A stretch of DNA of 64,000 bases, taken from Paludibacterium denitrificans (lineage in GTDB: Bacteria; Pseudomonadota; Gammaproteobacteria; Burkholderiales; Chromobacteriaceae). Both the position numbers and the translations under genes were made by a program. Below are positions 44,625 to 55,718 of the stretch, piece after piece. Each line of letters starts with the position of its first letter. Positions within the stretch are counted from its first letter, which is position 1. The notes under the pieces are model-generated. The model saw only the letters and a list, made by a program, of their open reading frames with translations, was not told the origin of the DNA and made no database searches. Location: NCBI RefSeq assembly GCF_009707705.1, contig NZ_WLYX01000001.1, forward strand, positions 744,001-808,000. Direction: 5' to 3'.

Positions 44625-45640
44625 TCACACCGGCCACAGCGGTGGCTCATCCAGCAACGCCACTTGCTCACGCAGGGTAAGGATTTGTTCTTCCCAATAG
44701 CGCTGGCTGTTAAACCACGGGAACGCCGCCGGGAAAGCCGGATCGTGCCAGCGGCGCGCCAGCCGGCACTGAAGTGCAGCAGGCGCAAGGTACGCAAGGC
44801 TTCCACCAGATACAGTTCGCGGGTGTCGAACTCGTAAAAATCCTCATAACCGGCCAGAACATCAGCCAGCTGCTGACTCTGTTCTTGCCGTGAACCCGAC
44901 AGCAACATCCAGATATCCTGAATCATGCGCCCCATGCGGCTATCGTCAAAATCGACAAAATGCGGGCCTGCCTCGGTCCACAAAATATTTCCGACATGAC
45001 AATCGCCATGTAACCGCAGGGTATTCACGGCACCGGCGCGGTCAATACAACGCTGCACGCCATCCAGCGCCTGACGTGCCACGCCGCGATAGACATCCAC
45101 CAGTTCGCGCGGCAGTAACCCGCTGGCAAACACATAGGCGAGCGGCTCCTCGCCAAAACTTTGCTGATCCAGCACGGGCCGCTGCTGATAGGGTTCGATT
45201 GCGCCCACTGCATGGATGCGCCCGAGAAAGCGGCCAATCCATTCCAGCGTGGCTGAATCGCCCAACTCCGGCACCCGGCCGCCACGGCGGGCAAACAGCG
45301 CAAAACGATAACCACCATGTTGATGCAAGGTATGCCCCGGCATGACAATGGCGGCACGACCGGAATCTCGCGTTCGGCCAACTCCAGAGTAAAGGCATGC
45401 TCTTCCAGAATCTGGGCATCACTCCAGCGTTCCGGTCGATAAAACTTGGCAACCAGCGGCGGGCCATCATCCATCCCGACCTGATAAACGCGGTTCTCAT
45501 AACTGTTCAGGGCCAACAGGCTGCCAGAGGTAAGCAGGCCCAGTGCTTTCCACCGCATCCAGCAAGGTATCCGGCGTCAGCCCGGCAAAGGGTGGTGCTA
45601 CCTCATTTTGTGCAGCGTTCAGTTGTGTCGTTTCAGCCAT
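44625..45640 (-). CDS. srkA: Stress response serine/threonine protein kinase (YihE/SrkA family)
   Basis: A eukaryotic-like kinase. NSYENRVYQVGMDDGPPLVAKFYRPERWSDAQILEEH, LHGDCHVGNILW (catalytic loop) and HFVDFDDSRMGRMIQDIWMLL (metal-binding Asp) are diagnostic. About 338 residues. Breaks: 45530 (plus-strand GGTAAGCAGG; the gene's GCTTAC for GCCGGC plus one extra G), about 45343, and 44757, where GTGCCGGCTGG fits GTGCCTGGCTGG, restoring Phe-Ser-Ala-Trp-Leu-Ala-Arg-Arg-Trp. The start ATG at 45640 lies within the end of the upstream membrane-protein gene. Confidence 0.88.
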
Positions 45641-45969
45641 GCCAGCGTCCCCAGAGCACGATTAATAACCAGGGCGGCCAGTACCCACGCCAACGTAGCC
45701 GCTCCCAGCGCATACACCAGCCGCAAACGGTCCAGCAGCAGATAGAGCGACAGCAGATAAATAAAGTAAGGCACCATACCCCACATGCCAAACAGCAGTG
45801 TCAGTTTCAGCGCCGGTACGCCACGTTCACTGCCGACAATGTAATGTGCAATCAGCGCAAACGTGGGAAACAACGGCAACAACCCGGCGACAACATAATT
45901 GCGGGAACGCGACAGCAGGCTGATCAGCAGCACCACTAACGCGCCCAGCAATGACTTGAGCAACAACAT
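45619..45969 (-). CDS. GlpM-like small membrane protein
   Basis: 116 residues, four predicted membrane segments (LLLKSLLGALVVLLISLL, NYVVAGLLPLFPTFALIAHYIVGSERG, LTLLFGMWGMVPYFIYLLSLYLLL, LGAATLAWVLAALVI). The LFPTFALIAHY segment matches the GlpM family, whose role in polysaccharide production is poorly defined. Intact. It overlaps srkA by 22 bases and is probably co-transcribed. Confidence 0.75.
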   Translation of the reverse strand: MLLLKSLLGALVVLLISLLSRSRNYVVAGLLPLFPTFALIAHYIVGSERGVPALKLTLLFGMWGMVPYFIYLLSLYLLLDRLRLVYALGAATLAWVLAALVINRALGTLAWLKRHN

Positions 45970-46159
45970 TCCTGCACCGTCCTATTTTTGGCCTCTTGCC
46001 ACCGATTGTCGCATAGGCCACCACCCACCCCGCAAAAACTCAGGAGTTGCACATCATTCTTGTTTGCATTTCCATTTAAAGTCTTACTACAATTTATTAA
46101 GACTTCCTTAATCTAGCTGTGCGATACTGCGGCGTTCCAAATCGTTTACCGACACTGCC

Positions 46160-47085
46160 ATGACCCCATCCACGCGCCTACCCGACCACGTAGTAAGCGA
46201 GGAAGAAGCCCGCCACCACGCCGCCCGCACCAGTACGCTGGTCAGCGTTGTCGTCAATATTGTCCTGTCGCTGGCACAGATCAGCATCGGTCTGTTTGCC
46301 AAATCCCAAGGTCTGATTGCCGACGGTATCCACTCGCTCTCCGATCTGGTTTCAGATTTTGTTGTCTTGCTGGCCGGGCATCACAGCCGCAAAGGCCCGG
46401 ACGAAGACCACCATTACGGCCATCAACGCTACGAAAATGCCGCGTCATTGGTATTGGGTGTACTGCTGCTGGCCGTCGGTATCGGCATGCTCTGGTCCGC
46501 CGCGGTCAAATTCGAGAACCCGGCTGCGATCCCATCTGTGCATAGCGCCGCGCTGTGGGTGGCGGGTGTGGCACTGCTCTCCAAGGAATTGCTGTTCCGC
46601 TATATGCTGGCCGTGGCCGAACGTGTCCGCTCCAGCATGTTGATTGCCAATGCCCGGCACGCCCGTTCCGATGCAGCGTCCTCACTGGTAGTCGCCGTGG
46701 GGATTATCGGCAACCTGATGGGTTACCCGCTGCTCGACCCGATTGCCGCGCTGATCGTTGGCTTCATGGTGAGCAAGATGGGCTGGAGCTTTACCGGGAT
46801 GCCATGCATGACCTGATGGATGGTGCCGCCGACGAAGAAACCGTAGAAGCCATTCGCCAGACCTTGTTGACCACGCCGGGTGTCTACGCTTTGCACGACC
46901 TGCGTACCCGCAAGATGGGCGACCTGATCGTCGTGGATGTCCATCTGGAAGTGGACGACCGCATCAATGTAGTAGCAGGCCACGATATTGCCGTCACCGC
47001 GCGTCAGCGCGTGATGCAGCAGCACCCGGTACTGGACGTGATGACGCACGTCGACCCGGTTACCCTCAATCCGTCACAAGGCTGA
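46160..47085 (+). CDS. Cation diffusion facilitator family transporter
   Basis: An efflux pump for divalent metals such as zinc or iron. Six membrane segments; metal-site motifs ADGIHSLSDLVSDFVVLL and ANARHARSDAASSLVV on the second and fifth segments (the second has the H-x3-D pattern); cytoplasmic domain with VHLEVDD. About 308 residues. At 46793 ACCGGGATG fits ACCTGGGATG, restoring Phe-Thr-Trp-Asp-Ala-Met-His-Asp. Metal not assignable. Confidence 0.87.
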
Positions 47086-47191
47086 CAGGCGGGCCGCTCA
47101 AGGGTTTATCCGCATTGGCACACACGCAGCATCCGGCGTTTAATGCAGGCTGGATTGTTGCAACGGCCACGGTTGGAGACCCTTGAGCATC

Positions 47192-47947
47192 ATGAAAATC
47201 GGCCTGTTTATTCCCTGTTTCATCAACGAGCTGTATCCGCACGTGGCCATGGCCACGCTGGAACTCTTGGAAGGCTATGGACTGACGGTGGAATTCCCAC
47301 TGCAACAGTCCTGCTGCGGCCAACCACTGGCCAACAATGGCGACAGTGTTGGCGCCACTCAGGCCGCCCGGCACTTTACCGAGGTGTTCAAAAGCTACGA
47401 TTACGTGGTCGCTCCTTCTGGCAGCTGCGTGTCACACGTCACCCATCATTACGACTGGTACATCGCCGACGATCGTGACTATCAGGGACTCAAGCCCAAG
47501 GTCTACGAAATCATTGAGTTTTTGCAGGACGTACTCAAGGTAGAAAAACTGCCCAAGCCGGTGTATTTCCCGCACAAAGTCTCCATTCACCAAAGCTGCC
47601 ACGGCCTGCGTGAACTGCATCATGCCGCGCCGTCAGAACTGATGATGCCGTTTCACTCCCGGCTGGCAGACATCCTCAAACTGGTCGACGGCATCGAGGT
47701 CGTTACGCCTGAACGTCAGGATGAGTGTTGCGGCTTTGGCGGCACCTTCTGCGTGGATGAGCCGGAAGTATCTACCGCCATGGGCGAAGACCGCATCGCC
47801 CAGCACGAAGCCACCGGAGCCGACTACATCGTTGGTGCCGATTCGTCCTGTCTGATGCACATGGGCGGCATTATCCGCCACAACGGCCGCACCATCCGCC
47901 CGCTGCATATCGTGGAACTCCTCACCGGACGCGGAGGCCAGCCATGA
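47192..47947 (+). CDS. lutA: L-lactate oxidation Fe-S protein LutA
   Basis: Part of the LutABC lactate dehydrogenase complex. About 251 residues with two CCG domains: LQQSCCGQPL and the second ERQDECCGFGGTFC, plus HQSCHGLREL; cysteines probably bind Fe-S clusters. Intact. ATG 47192 chosen (MKIGLFIPCFIN); a TTG nine bases earlier has a better-spaced GGAG and may be the real start. The stop overlaps the lutB ATG. Confidence 0.92.
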   Translation: MKIGLFIPCFINELYPHVAMATLELLEGYGLTVEFPLQQSCCGQPLANNGDSVGATQAARHFTEVFKSYDYVVAPSGSCVSHVTHHYDWYIADDRDYQGLKPKVYEIIEFLQDVLKVEKLPKPVYFPHKVSIHQSCHGLRELHHAAPSELMMPFHSRLADILKLVDGIEVVTPERQDECCGFGGTFCVDEPEVSTAMGEDRIAQHEATGADYIVGADSSCLMHMGGIIRHNGRTIRPLHIVELLTGRGGQP

Positions 47948-49327
47948 AGAACGACAGAATCAACCACGCCGAGGCGGCAGTGGGCTTTCTGCAGGATCGC
48001 GCCCAGTGCCAAATGGCACGATAGCGCCATCTGGTGGGTGCGCCAGAAGCGTGACGCGCAAGCCAAACAATTGCCGGAGTGGGAGGAATTGCGCCGTCTG
48101 GCCAAGGAGATCAAGGGGCACACCCTTTCCCGACTGGACGACTACCTCACCCAGTTTGAGGCCAATGCCCAGAAAAACGGCGTTATCGTGCACTGGGCCA
48201 GCGATGCCGACGAACATAACCGCATCGTCCATGGCATTCTGGCCGAACGCGGCGTCAAGAAACTGGTCAAGTCCAAGTCGATGTTGACCGAAGAATGCGG
48301 GCTCAATCCTTACTTGGAAACGCGCGGTATTGAGGTGATCGACACCGATCTGGGCGAGCGCATCGTGCAATTGCGCCACGAGCCGCCCAGCCATATCGTC
48401 ATGCCTAGGCTATCCACTTGAAAAAGAACAGATTTCCGAGCTGTTCCATCAGGAGCTTGGCACCGAGGCGGGCAACAACGATCCCACCTACCTCACCCAC
48501 GCCGCGCGCGCCAACCTGCGCGAGCACTTTCTCAGCGCCGAAGCGGGGCTGACCGGCGTAAACTTCGGCATTGCCGAAACCGGTGGCATCGTTGTCTGCA
48601 CCAATGAGGGCAATGCCGATCTGGGCACCAGCCTGCCGCCGCTGCACATCGCCTGCATGGGCATCGAAAAGATCATTCCCAAACTGGAACATCTGGGGGT
48701 CTTCACCCGTCTGCTGGCACGCTCGGCCATCGGCTCGCCCACCACCACTTACACCTCGCACTTTCACCAGCCACGACCGGGCGGCGAGTTGCATATCGTG
48801 ATCGTGGACAATGGCCGCAGCGAAATTCTGGCTAACGACGATTTCTACCAGAGCCTGCGCTGCATCCGCTGCGGCGCCTGCATGAACACCTGTCCGGTTT
48901 ATCGTCGCAGCAGCGGGCACAGCTATAGCTATGTGATTCCCGGCCCGATCGGCTCCACCCTTGGCCCCAGCCGCGACATCAAGAAACACTCCAGCATGGC
49001 ATTTGCCTGCACCACCTGTGGATCGTGCTCCAATGTCTGCCCGGTCAAAATCAATCTGCACGAACAACTGGTATTGCAGCGTCGCCGGGCATTCGATCAG
49101 GGCGCTCTCAAGCCGGGCAAGAAAATGGGCCTGCTTGCCATGCGGTTCCTGACACAGCATCCGGCATTGTTTGACCTGTCCGGCAAGGTGCTGCGCAAGG
49201 TCATCCCCATCCTGCCGCAAGGCTTCGGCCAACATACCGCCGGGGACGCGCCGGGCGTGATTTACCGCAAGCGCCAGCACAAAGTTTCAAGGAAATGTAC
49301 CGTCGCCGTCAGGAGGACAAAGCATGA
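47944..49327 (+). CDS. lutB: L-lactate oxidation iron-sulfur protein LutB
   Basis: About 460 residues. An LUD domain (GVIVHWASDADEHNRIVHGIL, KSKSMLTEECGLNPYLE, VNFGIAETGGIVVCTNEGN) precedes two 4Fe-4S motifs: CIRCGACMNTCPVYR and CTTCGSCSNVCPVK. Breaks: about 48008 (one base too many in CAGTGCCAAATGG), 48406 (GCCTAGGC for GCCGGC, restoring Val-Met-Pro-Ala-Ile-His-Leu) and 49284 (A run one short, restoring the Lys-Ser-Phe-Lys-Glu-Met-Tyr tail). Coupled to both neighbours by ATGA overlaps. Confidence 0.92.
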
Positions 49328-49890
49328 GCAGCCGCGAGCGTATTCTGGAAAAAATCCGCCAGTCCCGCCCGGCGGGGCCAGAACTGCCGGATATCCATGC
49401 TGTGCCGTTTGTACAGTTCGATGACAAGTTCGGCGCATTCGCCAGCCTGATTCGTAATCTCGGCGGTGAGGCGGTCATTCTGGCCGATGGGCAGAGTATT
49501 GCCGACATCATCCACCAACGTTGGCCGAATGCCGGTCGCACGGTGGACCTGACACAACCCGGCAGCGAGCAGCCAGATCAGCCGCACGGCTGGAATGATG
49601 TGGATATCGCCATTGTGCCGGGAGCACTGGCCGTGGCAGAGAACGCGGCGGTGTGGGTCAGCCACCCGGACAACCGCTACCGCTCGCTCTATTTCCTGAC
49701 GCAGAAACTGGTGATGGTGGTAGCCAAAGACGCCATCGTCGATACCATGCGCGACGCCTATGCCCGGGTTGAACTGCACGAGCACGGTTTTGGCAGTTTC
49801 ATTTCCGGCTCGTCACGCACGGCGGATATCGAACAGAGCCCGGTAATGGGTGCGCATGGTGCCATGGCCGCCCTGGTCATTTTTGTCTGA
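49324..49890 (+). CDS. lutC: LUD-domain lactate utilization protein LutC
   Basis: 188 residues, intact: MSSRERILEKIRQSRPAG, IAIVPGALAVAENAAVWVS and the C-terminal FGSFISGSSRTADIEQSPVMGAHGA, which is the LUD signature (Gly-x-Ser-x-Thr-Ala-Asp-Ile-Glu). Third part of the lactate dehydrogenase complex that feeds electrons to the chain. No LldP permease is adjacent. Confidence 0.92.
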   Translation: MSSRERILEKIRQSRPAGPELPDIHAVPFVQFDDKFGAFASLIRNLGGEAVILADGQSIADIIHQRWPNAGRTVDLTQPGSEQPDQPHGWNDVDIAIVPGALAVAENAAVWVSHPDNRYRSLYFLTQKLVMVVAKDAIVDTMRDAYARVELHEHGFGSFISGSSRTADIEQSPVMGAHGAMAALVIFV

Positions 49891-49945
49891 GCGTGACGGG
49901 CGCCACTTGGCGTGACGCCGCCATTTAGCTTCGTTGCTTCCTTCA

Positions 49946-49967
49946 GCCCCCGCATGGGGGCCTTTTT
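49946..49967 (+). terminator. Rho-independent terminator after lutABC
   Basis: GCCCCC / GGGGGC stem with a GCAT loop, then TTTTT, 55 bases after the lutC stop. Confidence 0.85.
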
Positions 49968-49989
49968 CGTGTGCAAGGTTGGCCGAAAC

Positions 49990-50019
49990 AACAAAGCCCT
50001 GCACAGGCAGGGCTTTGTT
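49990..50019 (-). terminator. Rho-independent terminator after rhlE
   Basis: AACAAAGCCCTGC / GCAGGGCTTTGTT, a 13-bp stem with a four-base loop 20 bases after the minus-strand rhlE stop. A single uptake-like 10-mer (49978-49987) sits right beside it, between the convergent genes. Confidence 0.85.
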
Positions 50020-50038
50020 CGACGAGCACAACGCTGAA

Positions 50039-51417
50039 TCAGCGTGCGCTTTCTACCTTGTAACGCGGCGGCAACAACAAAGCAGGAATTTCGCGAGCCT
50101 TCTTGCGACGTGAACGCGGCGGCAGCATCACATTCTTCAAACCCTCGCCCTTATCGCGAGCTTCGCTACGCACCGGGGTCGCACGGCCGCCGGTGATTGC
50201 GCCAGCAGCACCAGCAGCACCAGCAGTCGAGCGGCGCGGCGCACGCTCCTCCTGCCCGGCCGGACGCGGCAGCCGGGACGGCCAGAAGCCATCCACGGTT
50301 TGCGGCGTCAGCGTCTGCTTGGTCAACCGCTCGATCGCCTCATGCTGCTTACCCTCATCCGCGCTCATCAGCGAAATGGCCACACCGCTGGCACCGGCAC
50401 GACCGGTACGGCCAATGCGGTGTACGTAATCTTCCGGCGAGTTAGGCAACTCGTAATTGACGACAAACGGCAGCTCGGAAATATCCAGACCACGCGCGGC
50501 CACATCGGTCGCCACCAGAACCCGCAGCGAGCCATCCTTGAACGCCGACATGATTTCCATCCGCATGCCTTGCGACTTGTCGCCGTGGATTGCCTCCACC
50601 GACAACCCTTCGCGCTTGAGATCTCGCGCCAGATGATCGGCACTGAGCTTGGTTTTGCAGAACACAATGACCGGCTCATGTCGCGCGTTTTGATCAGGTG
50701 CGCCAGCAAATGACGTTTACGTCCGGCATCCACCGAGTAGACAATCTGTTCCACCTGCGCATTGGTCGAGTTCTGCCGTGCCACCTCCACGGTTTGCGGC
50801 GTCTTCATGAAATCAGCCGCCAGCCGCTTGATTTCCGGGGCAAAGGTCGCCGAGAACAGCAAGGTCTGGCGCTCCTTCGGCAGCATGCTCATGATCTTGC
50901 GGATATCCTGAATGAAGCCCATGTCCAGCATGCGATCCGCTTCATCCAGTACCAGCACATCCACCTTGTTCAGCTGCACGGTCTTTTGCTGAATGTGGTC
51001 CAGCAAGCGCCCCGGCGTAGCAATCAGGATCTCCACACCACGACGCAACTCCTGCGTTTGCGGGTCCATATTCATCCCGCCAAAAATGGTGGTCGCCCGC
51101 AATGGCAGATATTTGGTATAGGTTTTGACATTCACGCCGATCTGGTCGGCCAACTCACGGGTGGGCGACAATACCAAGGCGCGCACCGGATGCATGGCAG
51201 GAGAAACACTCGACGTGGCAAATTTTTTCAACCGTTCCAGAATCGGCAGCATGAAAGCGGCGGTTTTGCCGGTACCGGTCTGGGCCGCAGCCAGCAGATC
51301 GTGGCCAGACAAGACCAGTGGAATGGCTTTTTCCTGAATCGGCGTAGGCTGACTATAGCCCTGTTCTTCAATAGCGCGAAGAATCTCGGGAGAAAGCCCG
51401 AGTTCGGCAAACAACAT
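50039..51417 (-). CDS. rhlE: DEAD-box ATP-dependent RNA helicase (RhlE-like)
   Basis: About 459 residues. Q motif YSQPTPIQEKAIP, Walker A AAQTGTGKTAAF, DEAD in LVLDEADRMLDMG, SATF, and motif VI HRIGRTGRAG. The C-terminal tail is basic and Ala/Gly/Arg-rich (RSRRKKAREIP). ATG 51417 (MLFAELGLSPEILRAI) is the family start; an in-frame ATG at 51474 is less likely. One break at about 50682 (ATGAGCCGGTC for ATGAAGCCGGTC, restoring Met-Lys-Pro-Val-Ile-Val-Phe-Cys). Probably acts in ribosome assembly or RNA turnover. Confidence 0.9.
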
Positions 51418-51514
51418 GAATAAGTACTCCACGGAATCCTGAACACGACACCAACGACCACCGGGGTCTGGCATACGTCAGAGTTCAATAAAAGGACGCC
51501 CACAAAAGGCAAAG

Positions 51515-51531
51515 CCGCCCGGAGGGCGGCA
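51515..51531 (-). terminator. Short GC hairpin after CobD-like gene
   Basis: GCCGCCC / GGGCGGC with a three-base loop, followed on the minus strand by TTTGCCTTTT; 11 bases after the stop. Confidence 0.75.
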
Positions 51532-51542
51532 ATATCTAGCGA

Positions 51543-52464
51543 TCAACTCAAATGGTTGACAACACTCACAAGCAGGATGACAAACAACCATAACAACGCG
51601 CTACGCCAGATCAATCCCACCGCACTGCGCAAGAAGTTAGGGTCGGCGTCGTCGCCCAGCCCCAGTTCCGGGCGGAACTCGACGCTGTAGTCCTGACGCA
51701 GGGGATCACCCAGTTTCACCCCCAAGGCACCAGCGGCTGATGCCAGCAAGATACCATTGGCGTAATTGCCCCGGGTTTTTGCCTGAGAACGCCAGCAATA
51801 AACGGCATCTTCAAAGTCACCCATGATGGCAAAGCCCGCCGCAGTCAGGCGCACCGGCAACCAGTCAAGCCACGCGGCCACACTGGCGGCAAAACGGCCA
51901 AAGCGATCTTCGGCAGCATCCCGGCTACCCCATTTCTGATTGAGAATGGAGCTCAGGCGATACAGCAGCGCACCAGACGGCCCCGGCAGCAACGCAAACC
52001 AGAACATGGTGCCAAACACATGACGATAGCTATCGATCACCCCTTGCTCGATGGCCAGACGTGATACATCGCCCACCGACAGCGCCGCAGTCTGCTGGCC
52101 GGTCCAGTTAGCCAAAGCCTGCTTGGCATCCAGCTCGCGGCCTTCGCTCAACGCGACCGAAATCTCGGAGAAGGCGCTGGAAAAATGGCGGAACCCCATG
52201 GTCAGGTACAACACCAGCACGTTCCACAGCAAAGCCGAGGATCGGGCTGATTGCATACAGGACATAGTACACAGCCGGGCTAATGGCCGGGATCGGTACG
52301 ATAGCGGCCAGCCATCCCATCACCCCATGCCGGTTGGAACCCGCATTGAGGTTACGTTCAAGATGATTGGCGTAGCGGGTAAACAGCAACCAGACCCGGT
52401 TACGGTTACCAAGCGGTCGCAGTTGCTCCAGTGCCAGAGCGATAATCAGGGAAATAAGGGTCAT
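51543..52464 (-). CDS. CobD/CbiB-family integral membrane protein
   Basis: About 307 residues with several membrane segments. TLISLIIALALEQLRPLGNRNRVWLLFTRYANHLERNLNAG at the start, VLVLYLTMGFRHFSS, YRHVFGTMFWFALLPGPSGALLYRLSSIL, and DFEDAVYCWRSQA are typical of the CobD/CbiB fold. No cobalamin genes are nearby, and betaproteobacteria carry related proteins of unknown role; AmpE, a related family, is the alternative. A break at about 52240 in TTTGCTGTGGAACG. Confidence 0.7.
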
Positions 52465-52635
52465 TGGTTCGGCATAATGGTTTTCTCAGGCCCGGTTGCC
52501 AAGATACCACAAAGGCCGCGACACGCCCACCAACAGTCACGCATTGGATGGGGAAAGGGCGAGAAGCCCAAGGAAAGCACACCTAACAACGACCAGTGTC
52601 GTTGCTACAGGCGTGACAGACCAGTGCAGGAAGAA

Positions 52636-53099
52636 TCAGGCCGAACCGAGAAAACGGCCGCCGCCATTGATGGTGGGCTGGGTGCCATCAGGGCCATAGC
52701 CCAGCGTAGCGGCCGCAGCCTCCTTGAGGACAGTCAGGGCCTCATCGACATTTCCGAGGCGCTCCTGAATAAAGCGGCCATTGAGCTGATTGACGCTCTG
52801 GGCACGCAGCAGAATTTCTTCCAGCCGGGTCCAGGCCTCAGTCGCCTCAGGCTTGTCCGCCAGCCAGATATACACCGTATCGCTATCTTGCAAACCCAGA
52901 CGCTGCATCAGCTGGGTACGATGCTCGGCCTGACGGGCAATGTCATCCAGGACCGGCTTTTGGTATCGGCCACACTTTCCAGCCGGTTAACCTGCCCTTG
53001 AATCAGGAGCTGTTGCTCGTCTTCCAGTACAGCCAGCAAGCGGCCCACCTGCTCGGACTCGGCATGGCACAACTGGACAAACTGCTCAACGTCATTCAT
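52636..53099 (-). CDS. flgN: Flagellar export chaperone FlgN
   Basis: A helical chaperone for hook-filament junction proteins FlgK/FlgL. About 154 residues: VEQFVQLCHAESEQVGRLLAVLEDEQQLLIQGQVNRLE, then QHRTQLMQRLGL-type helix and VNQLNGRFIQERLGNVDEALTVL, the family C-terminal block. One break at 52959 (AAAAGCCGG for AAAAAGCCGG). Identity is supported mostly by position after flgM. ATG 53099 or 53108. Confidence 0.82.
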
Positions 53100-53124
53100 G
53101 GCTATCACTTCCGCCGGTCAGTAT

Positions 53125-53430
53125 TTACTTGGCCAATAACTCGCGTGCCGAAGCAATCAGACTACCCGCAATCTTTTCCGGATTGACGCTAAACGACCCG
53201 GACGCAATGGCCGATTTGATTGCCTCAACCTTGGCCGCATCAAAGGCGGGCGTGGCATTTGCCCGGGTTTCTACCGTACCGATATGGCTGGCCAACGGGT
53301 TGATCTCCACACTCTCTGCGCGCGCTGCCGTGGCAGTGCTGGCCGGAGCATTGGCATTGCTGTCGCGTTTGGCGACTTTGCTGGTGGTGGTATAAGCACC
53401 AATGGCGTTGCCCGAATTGTCGATTTTCAT
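53125..53430 (-). CDS. flgM: Anti-sigma-28 factor FlgM
   Basis: 101 residues, intact. Disordered Ala/Thr/Ser-rich N-terminal half (MKIDNSGNAIGAYTTTSK), then VEAIKSAIASGSFSVNPEKIAGSLIASARELL, the sigma-binding helices of FlgM. It holds FliA inactive until exported by the flagellar apparatus. Lies between flgA and flgN, the standard order. Confidence 0.92.
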   Translation of the reverse strand: MKIDNSGNAIGAYTTTSKVAKRDSNANAPASTATAARAESVEINPLASHIGTVETRANATPAFDAAKVEAIKSAIASGSFSVNPEKIAGSLIASARELLAK

Positions 53431-53498
53431 GACGGGGCCTTCCAAAAATAGGGATTGTTTCTATTATCGACCGAAAAAACAATCTCTTGAAACATTTC

Positions 53499-54175
53499 TC
53501 AATAAGTCACGGCCACACTGCCATCCTCGGCCACCACGCCACGGACCACGCGCCCGGAAGCCATGCGCACCGAAACGGATTCGCCAAGCGCCGCGTTGGC
53601 AATGGCCGTACCGTCGGCGACCACATCAAAGCCATCGCCTTGTGCCAGCACCCTGACCCGCTGATTGGCGCGCACCAGAAAAGGCATCCGCACCATGAAA
53701 CCGCGCAACCAGGGCGTTTGGGTGCGCCACTGCGCATGGTATGGCCGATGGCCTGTGACAAGTCGGCCAGAACATTCTGCGCCAGTGCCGGATTCGCAAC
53801 CTCTACCAACTGAACATCTGCCGCACTCAGCACCTCGCCAGCCGCCACCGCACGGTTCAGCACAACACCCAGACGTTTTTCATGAATGGTTACCGGCAGC
53901 CGCAACTGCCAGCCCTGCGCAGGACAGGACAGCGCCACAAACGTCGCCCCGGTGGTCTTGGCGGTGTTGGCCCAACCGGCTTGTGGTTGGGCACAGGTTA
54001 AACACGGCCAGATGTTTATCGAGGTGGCCCAATTGATAGCTGGCCTTACGCGCGGTCAATTCCTGCCGCAGAAAACCGTCGGCCAGCCGCTCCAACGCCT
54101 AAGCAGGCTCTGGTTGGCAGCCAGTACGCTCGCGCTGGCCAACACTGCCAGCAGGCAAAGTATGAATCGTTGCAT
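53499..54175 (-). CDS. flgA: Flagella basal body P-ring formation protein FlgA
   Basis: A periplasmic chaperone for P-ring assembly. Signal peptide (FILCLLAVLASASVLAANQ), then the SAF domain: RLGVVLNRAVAAGEVLSAADVQLVEV and FLVRANQRVRVLAQGDGFDVVADGTAIANAALGESVSVRMASGRVVRGVV. About 225 residues. Breaks: 54106 (gene GCTTAGGC for GCCGGC, restoring Ser-Leu-Pro-Ala-Leu-Glu-Arg), about 53995 and about 53725. It starts the flgA-flgM-flgN row on the minus strand. Confidence 0.9.
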
Positions 54176-54254
54176 CGGCACATTGTAAACCATGAACATT
54201 GACGCGGTGTTCGACCGCGCCATGGCGGCAAGGTTCTGCATCCACCTCATGCAA

Positions 54255-54277
54255 ACAGGCTCCACAAGGGAGCCTGT
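54255..54277 (-). terminator. Hairpin after thrC
   Basis: ACAGGCTCC / GGAGCCTGT 9-bp stem with a short loop, 24 bases after the thrC stop on the minus strand, followed by TTTGC. Confidence 0.65.
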
Positions 54278-54300
54278 CGAAAACGGCGCACGGCGTGGAA

Positions 54301-55718
54301 TTACGCCTCCAGCTGTTGCTGGATAAAGGCTTTGACCTTGGCGGCATCGGCATCGAACACCACCACTTTTTGCGGCAGTTGCTCGATTCCGTCATAACCG
54401 GCCGGACGCGGCGGATCACGATCCAGCGCTTCGCGGATGGTGTCGGCAAACTTGGCAAGGCAGTTTCCAGACACACCACGGTTTCGTCCGGGCGGCGTAC
54501 TTCGCGGGCAACCTTGATGCCGTCAGCCGTGTGGGTATCCACCACCACGCCATCTTCGGCATCGACGCGACGAATGGTCGCCAGGGCGGTCGGCGTGACT
54601 GCTCTTGCCGGAGACAAACCCAAAGGTGTCACGAGCATCGGCAAGGTTGGCCGAAAGATCGAAGCCTTCACCGCGCTCCACCTGAGCCCACAGCGCCTTG
54701 ACCTTGGCGGGATCGCGACCAACCAGATCAAACACGAAACGCTCAAAGTTGGACGCTTTGGAGATATCCATCGACGGGCTGGAGGTCACGTAGGTATCGG
54801 CGGAGCCACGCGGACGATAGATGCCGGTCTTGAAGAATTCATCCAGCACATCGTTTTCGTTGGTAGCGACGATCAAGCGTTGCACCGGCAGGCCCATCTG
54901 TCTGGCAATATGCCCGGCGCAGACGTTGCCAAAATTACCGGACGGCACGCAGAAGCTAACCTGCTCGTCATTACTCTCGGTGGCGTTGAAATAGCCTTTG
55001 AAGTAATACACCACCTGCGCCACGATGCGTGCCCAGTTGATGGAATTGACAGTACCGATCTTGTATTTGGCCTTGAAGGCGTGATCGTTTTGCACCGCTT
55101 TGACGATATCCTGACAGTCGTCAAACATGCCGGTAATGGCGATGTTGTGGATATTGGCGTCTTGCAGGCTGTACATCTGGGCCCGCTGGAACGGGCTCAT
55201 CAGGCCATCCGGGCTGAGCATGAACACGTTGATGCTTAGGCCTTGCCGCGCATGGCGTATTCGGCCGCCGAACCGGTATCGCCGGAGGTGGCGCCCAGAA
55301 TGTTGAGCGTCTCGCCTTTTTTAGCCAGTACGTATTCGAACAGGTTGCCGAGGAACTGCATCGCCATGTCCTTGAAGGCCAGCGTCGGGCCATTGGACAG
55401 TTCCAGAATCACCAGACCATCGTGCAGGCGTTTGACCGGCGTGATGTCAGCACTGCCATACACGGCCGCCGTGTAGGTGCGCGACACGATGTCCTTGAGG
55501 TCCGCCTCCAGAATATCGGTGGCAAACAGGCGGATCACTTCAAATGCCAGATCGGCATAGGACAGCTGGCGCCAGGCATCCAGTTCTTTTCGGCCAACTT
55601 GCGGATAACTTTCCGGCAACGCCAGGCCACCATCGGGCGCCAGCCCCATCAGAATAGTGTCGGAAAAAGCCTGCGGCTGCATGCCGCCACGAGTACTGAT
55701 ATAACGCATTAGTTTCAT
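54301..55718 (-). CDS. thrC: Threonine synthase
   Basis: PLP enzyme making threonine from phosphohomoserine. MRYISTRGG near the start, the PLP lysine in SNGPTLAFKDMAMQF, GATSGDTGSAAEYAMRGK, SGNFGNVCAGHIARQMGLP. About 472 residues. Breaks: 55236 (gene GCCTAAGC for GCCGGC, restoring Gly-Lys-Ala-Gly-Ile-Asn-Val), about 54597, and 54464, where four bases of GCCGGC are missing (restoring Leu-Pro-Ala-Lys-Phe-Ala-Asp). Start ATG 55718 overlaps the stop of the small gene before it; ATG 55709 is an alternative. Confidence 0.93.
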